A stretch of DNA of 11,292 nt. Origin: Candidatus Terrybacteria bacterium RIFCSPLOWO2_01_FULL_58_14. Its GTDB lineage: Bacteria; Patescibacteriota; Minisyncoccia; Terrybacterales; 2-01-FULL-58-14. Both the position numbers and the translations under genes were made by a program. The notes under the pieces were generated by a model, which made no database searches, had not been told where the DNA came from, and worked only from the letters and a program-made list of their open reading frames with translations. Positions 1-6,799 of the stretch are shown piece after piece (position 1 is the stretch's first letter; the number at the start of each line of letters is the position of its first letter). The stretch spans positions 1 through 11,292 of the forward strand of contig MHSZ01000031.1 of NCBI GenBank assembly GCA_001824745.1. The letters are read 5' to 3'.

Positions 1-943
1 GATCCGTGAGCGCGGAAAGGGAAAACAGGCCGTAATCCACATCGGCGGTGTAATCTGCGTCGGTCTGGTAAACCAAACCGCGGCGAAACCGCAACTCTCG
101 GTACAACCGCGAGGCAGTACCATCGCCGAGCGCTGCCGCAAGCACCGCACACGCTGCCTCCTGCGCACTGTTCCCTTCCGGGGCCACGGTGCCCATAAGG
201 ATGAACACTTGCTGTCGAGGCAACGCAACGGTTGCAACGGGATCGCTGCCTCCGAGCAACACACACGGTGCTATCGCTGGCCGCGCGAGAGAGGTTTCCG
301 GAAGAAAACCGAAGAAACGCTCGGCGTCGCGGAAAACCTTCGAGGACGAAACGTCACCAGCCACGACAAGTGCCGCATCTGAAGCAACATAGTTGGCGCG
401 CCGGAACCGCACGAAATCGTCCCGAACGAAACGCCGGATGTTTTCTCGCGTACCACCGACGTCCCACGAAAGCGGCGAGTCGGTAAACAGTAATCCCCGC
501 AGTGCCAAATCGGCTCTGTTGAGAAGATCGTCATCGTCGTCGGCGAACTCCTGCAGAATCGCCTCGCGTTCCATTTCAATCACCCGATGATCGAGACGTG
601 CAGAACGAATCATGTCGGACAGCACATCGAATCCGCTGTGGAGATATCGTGCCGGCAACGTGAACACGTACTCCACCGTCTCGCGTCCGGTGAGCGCATT
701 CACGTCGCCACCGACGCCTTCAACAGCTCCGCGAACTTCCATCGGTGTCCGATAGCGCTCCCCTCCTTGGAAGACGAGGTGCTCGATGAAGTGAGCGATG
801 CCCGATGTTTCACGCGTCTCGTAACGAGATCCTGCCCGAAAGGCGATCCGCACCGAGGCGCTATCCAACCAAGGCATCGGCTGCGCCACGACGGCAAGGC
901 CGTTGTCGAGGACGGTAGTGACGGGACGAGGTCTCCGCGCCAC
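1..943 (-). CDS. M16 family zinc peptidase (insulinase/pitrilysin type), N-terminal 314 residues, C-terminus outside window
   Basis: The reading frame is open from a GTG at 943 to the window edge with no stop, so the protein is truncated only by the window. I chose the GTG because it is preceded by a purine-rich AAAGGGGG (953-960) at a 9-base distance and because the product then starts just before the typical M16 strand (VTTVLDNGLAVVAQPMP). Residues 51-55 read HFIEH, the inverted zinc motif HxxEH of the family. Glu132 lies exactly 77 residues after His55, where M16 enzymes have the third zinc ligand (ERE.ILQEF context). The remaining visible part is the standard M16 core and the start of the second homologous half. 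No signal peptide or membrane segment is seen, so a cytoplasmic peptidase for peptides or small unfolded proteins is likely. Roughly 100 C-terminal residues are expected beyond the edge. The family is certain; the substrate is unknown. Confidence 0.93.
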   Translation of the reverse strand, partial: MARRPRPVTTVLDNGLAVVAQPMPWLDSASVRIAFRAGSRYETRETSGIAHFIEHLVFQGGERYRTPMEVRGAVEGVGGDVNALTGRETVEYVFTLPARYLHSGFDVLSDMIRSARLDHRVIEMEREAILQEFADDDDDLLNRADLALRGLLFTDSPLSWDVGGTRENIRRFVRDDFVRFRRANYVASDAALVVAGDVSSSKVFRDAERFFGFLPETSLARPAIAPCVLLGGSDPVATVALPRQQVFILMGTVAPEGNSAQEAACAVLAAALGDGTASRLYRELRFRRGLVYQTDADYTADVDYGLFSLSALTD

Positions 944-957
944 GGGCGTATTCCCCC

Positions 958-965
958 TTTGACAA
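958..965. promoter_or_regulatory. TTTGACAA site upstream of the M16 gene
   Basis: The plus strand reads TTTGACAA, so the minus strand, which carries the gene, reads TTGTCAAA. It lies 14 bases before the GTG start and abuts the Shine-Dalgarno stretch. The same 8-mer precedes the M1 gene (twice, inverted) and the TldD gene. I see no convincing -10 box for the minus strand, so the site could be an operator-like element or chance. Confidence 0.3.
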
Positions 966-1009
966 TTTGCTACCTTCCTTCAATCACGCGAGGAGGGAAA
1001 GCACAAGGA

Positions 1010-1039
1010 AACGCCCCCCGATATCCATTGGGGGGCGTT
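1010..1039 (-). terminator. Hairpin terminator after the M1 aminopeptidase gene
   Basis: Perfect 10-bp arms AACGCCCCCC (1010-1019) and GGGGGGCGTT (1030-1039) enclose a 10-base loop. The hairpin begins 5 bases after the M1 stop codon. On the minus strand it is followed by a weak T-containing tract (TTTCCTTGTGCTTT), so termination is plausible but not textbook. It lies between M1 and M16 and suggests that M16 has its own promoter. Because the arms are symmetric it could also act on the plus strand, but no plus-strand gene ends here. Confidence 0.7.
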
Positions 1040-1044
1040 GCGTT

Positions 1045-3633
1045 TTATGCATCTTCCGCCGCAAGGAGCTGGAGCAACGACTCGCGGTTCCGTTCACGGA
1101 ACTTCGCGCGCGAGCGAACGCTTTCGAGCTCCTGGGCGATCATCATCGTCGCCATCTTCACGGGGTTTTCGGCAAAGAAGATCTCGATCTCTTCTGCGGT
1201 GGCATCGTCCGAAAAATGCCGGATGGCTCCGGCGATGAACTCGCCGATCATCCGCGAGTGCCCGAACCGTTCATGGAGCATACCGAGGTTCTCGCGCACA
1301 AACCGCCAGGCCACGTCGCGCGCGGGAGCCCGCAAACCGAGGAATACGTAGGGGCTATCCTGCGGGCGGACGCAGTCGGAGAACGCGTAACGAAGCACTT
1401 CCGTGACAAGGGCAGGGTCGCGAACACTGCCGAGGGCCACGAGGAGACGCACTTTCTCTTCGGCGGCGTCTACACGCTCAAACGTCTCTCTGAGCGAGAT
1501 AAACCCGCCGGCGCCACCGCCCTGGGCTACGGCGGTGAAGACCGCCGCGCGGATATCGGGATGAAGAAGCTCAAGGTTGTCTCGCGCTTTATCGAACCTC
1601 CGTTGCGCTTCAGCAAGGACGTCTTCGTGTTGGAACATTGCCGCTGTCGTGAGCACTCGCTCCCGGAGGAGCGCCGTACGCGGGTCATCCTCGGGACGAG
1701 GATCCCAACCAACGCGATCGATCACGTCACCGAGGAACTCGCGCGCCCATTGCGCGAACGTTTCGCTACACTGCTCGCCCTCAAAGACACCCGCAACCCA
1801 CGAGAGGTGTCCGAGGATTTCTGACCATACGCTCTCGTCGGGTTCTGCGCGATACGCAGCGAGGAACGAGAGATAGTCGGCGACCGAGCGGTAATGCGCT
1901 CGCATGAGCGCATAGGCATCGCTCACCAGGCCAAGACGGTCGGCGACCGACAGTTTCTGCGCAGCCACCGCCTCCTTCAAGAGCGCCTCTTCCTCCGGGG
2001 CGTAGCAGACGCGATAGAAGCCCGCTTGGTCGGGGTTGAGCTTTACGAAACTCGTTCCGCTCGGCAACACCACCCTGGCAGTCCGTCCATTCATGAGAAT
2101 CGCATTCTCTTCCCCGCGATCGTTCACCATCCCCACCGGAATCTTCCAGAGCGTGCGATCACGCCGCGGCGATGCCGGATCACGATCCACGAGGAAGCGC
2201 TCCTGTCGAAGTTCGAGGATTTCATCGTTCCCTCGCCGCTTACGTTCCGCGTGGATAACAGGGAAGCCCACCTGCTTCGTCCAGCTGTCCATCACCGTGG
2301 CGACATCGCGACCCGAGGCCTGCGCGAGTGCCTCCCAGAGATCTTCGGTTTCGGCGTTCCCATAGGCGTGGGCTGTGAGATACGCGTGGACCCCCTGCCG
2401 GAAAGCGGCCTCTCCGAGGAAATCCTCTTCGAGCATCCGGAGTACCGAAGCGCCTTTGCTATAGGAGATCGCATCGAAGATCTGGTCGATCTCCGCAGGA
2501 TCCTCCACAGGTACGCGGATGGGGTGGGAACTTTTCAGCGCATCGAGCCCCATCCCGCTGCTCCACTCTCCTTGCACGAACTGGAGGAATACCTCCCACT
2601 CAGGGAAGAGTACGTCCAGCGCCTTGTAGGCCATGAAGTCCGCGAAGCTCTCGTTAAGCCAGAGGCCGTCCCACCACGCCATCGTGACGAGGTTTCCGAA
2701 CCACTGGTGTGCAATCTCGTGCACCACTACCAAGGCGACGCGCCTACGAACTTTGATCGACGAGCGCGAGGGAAGAAAAAGTAGGGCCGGCTCACGGTAG
2801 GTGATGAGACCCCAGTTCTCCATGGCGCCGGCTTCGAAATCCGGCACCGCAACCATGTCGAGCTTCCGAAGCGGATACGGGATCCCAAAGTAGTCAGTGA
2901 AGTGCTCGAGCACCCGCACACCTGTTTCAAGCGCAAAACGCCCCTCATCCGCCTTCCCCGGAGTCGTCCACACGCGCACCGTCACGCCGTCGCGTGTCTG
3001 CGCCTCGATGGACTCGAGATCACCCACGATGAATGCAAGCAGATACGTCGACATCTTCGGCGTTTCCGCGAAACGCACCTCTCGCCGGCCGTCGGTAAGC
3101 ACGCGCTCGCCGGCAACCGGCATGTTCGAGAGTGCTGCGCAATCCTGCGGCACAACAAGAATGACGCGAAAGGTCGCTTTCGCGGCCGGCTCGTCAAAAC
3201 AGGGAAACGCACGTCGCGCATCCACCGGCTCAAACTGCGTGACGGCCATCACGCGCTCGGTTCCGCCAGGAAGCGTATGAGTGCTGCGGTAGAAACCCCG
3301 CATCTTGTCGTTGAGAATGCCCGAGAAACGCACGACGAGGGTCGCGGGCCCGGGAGTAAGCGAGGCGCTCAGACGCAACGTGAGGAGATCCTTCGCGTCA
3401 TCTCGCACGATCTCGTTTACGGCCAGCGACCCCGTGCGCGGTTGTCGAACCGTCACGGTTTCCACGGCGAGCTCTTTGGCGTGAAGGGAAATCTCGCTTG
3501 CCGATGCCAACACGGTCAGCTCGATTTCCACTTCACCGCTGAATACCGCGGCGTTGAGGTCTGGCTCGAGTCGAACACGATAGCGTTTGGGGATCAGATA
3601 GGGAGCGATACGTGATCCACTAGATTTGGTCAT
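1045..3633 (-). CDS. M1 family zinc aminopeptidase, 862 residues, complete
   Basis: This is a complete aminopeptidase N-type enzyme that removes N-terminal residues from peptides. The N-terminal beta domain starts PYLIPKRYRVRLEPDL and holds the conserved VDARRAFPCFDEP segment at residues 137-149. The exopeptidase motif GAMEN is at 269-273. The zinc motif HEIAH is at 305-309, with the third ligand Glu328 in LWLNESF, giving HExxHx18E. The transition-state tyrosine is Tyr391 in ISYSKGAS. A helical ERAP1-C-like C-terminal domain fills the remainder. The length matches full three- or four-domain M1 enzymes. The start ATG is supported by AGAGGA (3641-3646) at 7 bases. No signal peptide is present, so it is probably cytosolic and works late in peptide turnover, downstream of proteases such as its M16 and TldD/TldE neighbours (inference). 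It appears monocistronic, with hairpins on both sides. Confidence 0.97.
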   Translation of the reverse strand: MTKSSGSRIAPYLIPKRYRVRLEPDLNAAVFSGEVEIELTVLASASEISLHAKELAVETVTVRQPRTGSLAVNEIVRDDAKDLLTLRLSASLTPGPATLVVRFSGILNDKMRGFYRSTHTLPGGTERVMAVTQFEPVDARRAFPCFDEPAAKATFRVILVVPQDCAALSNMPVAGERVLTDGRREVRFAETPKMSTYLLAFIVGDLESIEAQTRDGVTVRVWTTPGKADEGRFALETGVRVLEHFTDYFGIPYPLRKLDMVAVPDFEAGAMENWGLITYREPALLFLPSRSSIKVRRRVALVVVHEIAHQWFGNLVTMAWWDGLWLNESFADFMAYKALDVLFPEWEVFLQFVQGEWSSGMGLDALKSSHPIRVPVEDPAEIDQIFDAISYSKGASVLRMLEEDFLGEAAFRQGVHAYLTAHAYGNAETEDLWEALAQASGRDVATVMDSWTKQVGFPVIHAERKRRGNDEILELRQERFLVDRDPASPRRDRTLWKIPVGMVNDRGEENAILMNGRTARVVLPSGTSFVKLNPDQAGFYRVCYAPEEEALLKEAVAAQKLSVADRLGLVSDAYALMRAHYRSVADYLSFLAAYRAEPDESVWSEILGHLSWVAGVFEGEQCSETFAQWAREFLGDVIDRVGWDPRPEDDPRTALLRERVLTTAAMFQHEDVLAEAQRRFDKARDNLELLHPDIRAAVFTAVAQGGGAGGFISLRETFERVDAAEEKVRLLVALGSVRDPALVTEVLRYAFSDCVRPQDSPYVFLGLRAPARDVAWRFVRENLGMLHERFGHSRMIGEFIAGAIRHFSDDATAEEIEIFFAENPVKMATMMIAQELESVRSRAKFRERNRESLLQLLAAEDA

Positions 3634-3666
3634 GAATTTATCCTCTCTTGGGGATGTTTTCGTATT

Positions 3667-3693
3667 TTGTCAAAGCGTCCCCTCTTTTGACAA
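3667..3693 (-). promoter_or_regulatory. Inverted repeat TTGTCAAA-N11-TTTGACAA with a possible promoter for the M1 gene
   Basis: Perfect 8-bp arms occupy 3667-3674 and 3686-3693, with an 11-base spacer, 34 bases upstream of the M1 start codon. On the minus strand TTGTCA (5 of 6 to the -35 consensus) is followed after 18 bases by CAAAAT (4 of 6 to the -10). This would give a leader of about 30 bases that includes the M1 Shine-Dalgarno sequence. A palindrome overlapping a promoter is a common operator arrangement. The promoter match is modest and no binding protein is identified. Confidence 0.35.
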
Positions 3694-3761
3694 TGAACAC
3701 CCACCCTCCATACAGGGCATTCCTTTCTCCGTCAATAAAAATCGCTATCTTACAAAGGAAA

Positions 3762-3783
3762 CCGCCGCCCTTTTGGGCGACGG
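3762..3783 (-). terminator. Rho-independent terminator after the tldD-tldE pair
   Basis: On the minus strand, CCGTCGCCC, loop AAAA and GGGCGGCGG form a 9-bp stem that includes one G-U wobble. The stem is preceded by an A/T-rich run and followed by TTTCCTTTG. It lies 10 bases after the TldE stop codon. The wobble pair is tolerated only on minus-strand RNA (on the plus strand it is a C-A mismatch), which supports the minus orientation. It separates tldDE from the M1 gene. Confidence 0.75.
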
Positions 3784-3793
3784 AAAAATGCAC

Positions 3794-5164
3794 TTAGGCG
3801 TTACTGCCAACGAAATCAACGTCGCGGATGCGCATCGCGGGAATCACGAAGGAGACCGGTTCGAACATTCCGTAGTTCTCCTGCCCGCGAAGGAGGTGGC
3901 TTGGCGTCATCCCCTCGATACGCGAGAGCGCATCGAATGATCGCACTCGCAGTCGAAGCGGCGGACAGACCGCACGCGCCTTCCCGTCTTCTGCGAAAAA
4001 TGTTCCGTAGCGCGTTGTCGCTGTAAAGACCGCTTCGCGCTCATCCGGCATTCCCGGGTAATTGAGGAACGTGGCGATGACCGTCGGTCGGTCGCTCAAT
4101 GCGATGAGCTCGTCGAAGGTCTTTTCACCGCCCTGCAACACGAGACACCGCGCGCCTCCACTGTGACCGGTCGATTCTACCCCGGCTTTCTTGGCACTCA
4201 TGCCGTCGTACACCGCACCGCGGAAGCGGCCGTGCTCGATGAATGGTACGCGCTGCGATGTGCGTCCCTCGTAGTCAAACGGAAGTGCGACCACTTCGAG
4301 ATGCCGCCAATCCTCCGCCAGGGTGACGTTGGAACCGGCAATGATATCACCCAGCTTCCTTCCGCCAAGATACGACGTGCGTTCGTGAATCGAAAGACCG
4401 TCAAACGACCAGCTCAGATACCAGAGCCACTCGCCCACCGCGTAGTGGGTGAAAATCGCATCGTACGCGCGCGAGCCTTTCCCGTCTGCGAAAGGATCGA
4501 GGACCGGGAGACGCTGCATGAGCGCTGCGCGGCTGAATGCTTCCTCGATCGCGCCCTCCACATCGACTGCGGAAGGCACCTCTGCGGCGCGTTCCGCGTA
4601 TGAGGAAAGCCCGGCCGTCTCACTCACCACGAGTGCCAAGAACGCGTGCGATGCGGTGTGGTACCGCGAGAGCCCCGCAGTGTTCGCCACGCCTTTCTCG
4701 CATCCTGCGGTGAAAAATCGCGCAGAGCCCGTCAACGCAGTTCCTTGCGATGCGCGACGGATCCGATCGAACGCCCGTTCCTTGATCGCAAGATCATCGG
4801 AGAAATCGAGCAGTTCTTGGAGACCCAAGATCTCTTCGGGAAGATTCTCCGGCTGGTTTGCGAGATCGGGAAGATACGGGTTCTCCGGCACATCCGACAG
4901 CAATGCGCATCCGCGCGCGATTGCTTCGCGAATGGCTTGCTGCGACGTTTCCGCAATCTCGACCGTCGCTGCGCGAAGGCCGTCGCGTACCTCAACGCGG
5001 AGCACGGCGGCTTCCGCAACCGGCGTCTGGTGAACCTCTCCCCATGCGGAGCGCATCGTGGATTCACGATACGCTTCGATGTTCGCCTCTCCTTCCACTC
5101 CCGCCCGACGCGCCTCATCTACTGCGCACGCGAGGAGCGAAAGCGTTTCCTCTTTTCCTCGCAT
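3794..5164 (-). CDS. TldE/PmbA-like non-catalytic partner of a TldD peptidase, 456 residues
   Basis: The product belongs to the TldD/PmbA family by overall pattern: an N-terminal domain with alternating strands and helices, a central loop, and the C-terminal core containing YDGMSAKKAGVESTGHSGG, which matches the conserved substrate-lining segment of TldE (in Escherichia coli it contains STGHAGG). It lacks any HExxxH or HExxH motif, as expected for TldE, which forms a heteromer with zinc-bearing TldD. In E. coli the TldD/TldE complex matures microcin B17 and degrades unfolded peptides and CcdA. Here the ATG overlaps the TAA of the upstream tldD gene by one base, and a near-perfect Shine-Dalgarno lies just before it, so the two are translationally coupled and probably made in equal amounts. 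The substrate in this organism is unknown; no bacteriocin precursor was seen in the window. Confidence 0.9.
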   Translation of the reverse strand: MRGKEETLSLLACAVDEARRAGVEGEANIEAYRESTMRSAWGEVHQTPVAEAAVLRVEVRDGLRAATVEIAETSQQAIREAIARGCALLSDVPENPYLPDLANQPENLPEEILGLQELLDFSDDLAIKERAFDRIRRASQGTALTGSARFFTAGCEKGVANTAGLSRYHTASHAFLALVVSETAGLSSYAERAAEVPSAVDVEGAIEEAFSRAALMQRLPVLDPFADGKGSRAYDAIFTHYAVGEWLWYLSWSFDGLSIHERTSYLGGRKLGDIIAGSNVTLAEDWRHLEVVALPFDYEGRTSQRVPFIEHGRFRGAVYDGMSAKKAGVESTGHSGGARCLVLQGGEKTFDELIALSDRPTVIATFLNYPGMPDEREAVFTATTRYGTFFAEDGKARAVCPPLRLRVRSFDALSRIEGMTPSHLLRGQENYGMFEPVSFVIPAMRIRDVDFVGSNA

Positions 5165-6705
5165 TACGCACCTCCTCGCTGCTTGCGATTGTAGACCTGA
5201 ACGTCCCGAAAGAGCGCGGGGCTCGCCTGGTGTCCGGTCGACATGCTCTGTCCGGGCTGACCCTTACCGCAGTTTGGGGTATTGAGCACGAACGATTCGT
5301 CCTCACCCGCCACCGCTTCGCAGGACCGCCAGAACGCGAGATTGCTCCCGGTGTAGCCGGCGTTGCGCACGACGCGACCCAGTCGGCCGTTTATGATCTC
5401 GTGCGCATGCTGGACGCCGAAGTCGAAGTTCTTGCGATCCTCCGACATGGACCACGAGGTCGTGCCGTCCAGAAGCAAACCGCGATCCACGCGCGAGATA
5501 AGCTCGCGAAGCGTCGCCGTTCCGGGCAGAAGCGAAATGTTCGTCATGCGGATCAACGGCATGCGCGTGTAGGCGGACGCCCGCATCGTGCCGTTGCTGT
5601 GGCGGTAGAGTTCCCTCCCGACTCGCCGATTGATCTGTGAAACGGTCTCCCGCGAGGTGAGCACGTTCATGAGCGTACCCCGTTCCACGAGGAAGAAACG
5701 CTGTGCCGGCACGCCTTCGTCATCGAAGCCGAAGGTGCCGTAACCGCCCGGCGCTGTTGCATCTGCGACGATGTTCACCGCCTCGGAAGCGAAGGGGTGC
5801 TCCCCGATCCTGTCAAGCAGCTCATTGATGAACGTGTTGCCCACGTACGTCTGCTCGTAGCCGAGCAGCCGGTCGCCTTCGAAACCATGGCCGGTCTCGT
5901 GGACATGGAGCGCCAAGTGCTCCGGCATGACGATGATATCTGTCGTGCCCGGCACGCATTCGGGTGCTGCCATGAGTTCAAGCGCCTCTGCAACGAGGCG
6001 TTCGGCAACGGCTTTGCCGTCCACCGAAAGCACCAGCTCAAAACCGCCCGCACCTCCGATGCCATCCAGGCCCCCGAGAGAACGCTGCTGCATCTCGTCG
6101 CCGTCGATTGCTACGACAGAAACGTGAAGCGCGCAGTGGCGGATGGTTTGGCTCACATACCGGCGCGCCACACGCCCCCGCTCTGTGGAAGCGAAAAGCT
6201 GCGTTGTCCTGCTTGCCCCCATACTGCATCCGCGAATCGCGATGAGGTCGCTCTCACTTCGCAGGGCCGCACAGAAATCGCGCAGGAGCGCGATCTTCTC
6301 TCTTGCGGGCACTGTGAAAGGATCGATACGGAACGGTGTCGCATACTCTGCCTCATTGGGCACATCACCCAAGGGCGCGAGTTCAATCGGAAACGTCCGA
6401 AGCCGCGCACTCAGGCGCGCAAGTTGGACGGCGGAGTAAACCGCCGCAGCGATATCGTTGAGACATGTGCTCGTGCTCCGCGAAAGGTCCGAGAAGCTCG
6501 CAAACCCCCACGCACCGTCGACCAGCACGCGGATACCTGCGCCGGAATCGCTGTCGGACGCCACGGATTCCACCACGTCATCCTTCACCGAGAAGCCCTC
6601 CCCGACATCCTCGAGGTAGAGCCGCACATCCGCATACGATGCGCCGAGTCGTTCTGCCTCATTGAGGGCGAGGTCTGCAAAACGCCTCGCTATTCCTGGA
6701 TCCAC
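5164..6705 (-). CDS. TldD-type zinc metallopeptidase with a shortened HExxH motif, 513 residues
   Basis: This is the catalytic-type member of the TldD/TldE pair. The GTG start is chosen because AAAGGAG (6713-6719) lies 7 bases upstream and the protein then begins with the usual N-terminal helix (ARRFADLALNEAERLGASYADVRL). The zinc region is LALHVHETGHGFEGDRLLGYE at about residues 264-284, closely resembling the clade in which the motif is LHxHESxGHxxExDRxLG. The C-terminal NTPNCGKGQPGQ (Cys479) is the conserved family cysteine loop. The canonical family motif is HExxxH, but here it is His269-Glu270-Thr-Gly-His273, one residue short. Whether zinc is still bound cannot be told from sequence. 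The gene overlaps tldE by one base. It follows leuS after 94 bases on the same strand, so co-transcription with leuS is possible. Confidence 0.92.
   Translation of the reverse strand: MDPGIARRFADLALNEAERLGASYADVRLYLEDVGEGFSVKDDVVESVASDSDSGAGIRVLVDGAWGFASFSDLSRSTSTCLNDIAAAVYSAVQLARLSARLRTFPIELAPLGDVPNEAEYATPFRIDPFTVPAREKIALLRDFCAALRSESDLIAIRGCSMGASRTTQLFASTERGRVARRYVSQTIRHCALHVSVVAIDGDEMQQRSLGGLDGIGGAGGFELVLSVDGKAVAERLVAEALELMAAPECVPGTTDIIVMPEHLALHVHETGHGFEGDRLLGYEQTYVGNTFINELLDRIGEHPFASEAVNIVADATAPGGYGTFGFDDEGVPAQRFFLVERGTLMNVLTSRETVSQINRRVGRELYRHSNGTMRASAYTRMPLIRMTNISLLPGTATLRELISRVDRGLLLDGTTSWSMSEDRKNFDFGVQHAHEIINGRLGRVVRNAGYTGSNLAFWRSCEAVAGEDESFVLNTPNCGKGQPGQSMSTGHQASPALFRDVQVYNRKQRGGA
5170..5175 (-). 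promoter_or_regulatory. Strong Shine-Dalgarno (GGAGGT) for tldE inside the tldD coding end
   Basis: The minus strand reads GAGGAGGTGCGTAATG. GGAGGT is a full match to the anti-Shine-Dalgarno core and lies 5 bases before the tldE ATG, within the last codons of tldD. It fixes the tldE start and supports coupled translation of the pair. Confidence 0.8.
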
Positions 6706-6799
6706 GCGTCAACTCCTTTCGGATTGTCAAAGCGCTTGAGTTCCCAGTAGCACGCGGATCAGTATGAGTCAACGAAAACAAAGAAAAATCAAGGGTATG
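6706..6799 (-). promoter_or_regulatory. leuS-tldD intergenic region with a TTTGACAA site
   Basis: This 94-base gap holds the tldD Shine-Dalgarno (6713-6719) and one TTTGACAA on the coding strand (complement of 6724-6731). It also has a T-rich run just after the leuS stop (ATTTTTCTTTGTTTTC) without a convincing stem. A weak promoter could be drawn as TTGACT followed after 17 bases by TACTGG with an extended TG, but the -10 match is poor. I therefore cannot decide whether tldDE is read through from leuS or has its own promoter. Confidence 0.4.

Noticed and set aside
587..1351. Plus-strand open frame of 254 codons across the M16 start and the hairpin
   Set aside because: It overlaps two supported minus-strand genes and the hairpin between them; no domain or initiation signal.
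967..1824. Plus-strand open frame of 285 codons
   Set aside because: It is antisense to the M1 aminopeptidase, whose motifs are intact; the translation shows no recognisable domain.
1894..2784. Plus-strand open frame of 296 codons
   Set aside because: It lies opposite the catalytic region of M1 and mirrors its codon bias; no independent support.
6724..6731. TTGACA as a -35 box for tldD
   Set aside because: A -10 box at normal spacing would fall on the tldD start codon and its Shine-Dalgarno sequence would be untranscribed.
5797..6750. Plus-strand open frame of 317 codons
   Set aside because: It is antisense to tldD, lacks a convincing ribosome-binding site and has no recognisable motif.
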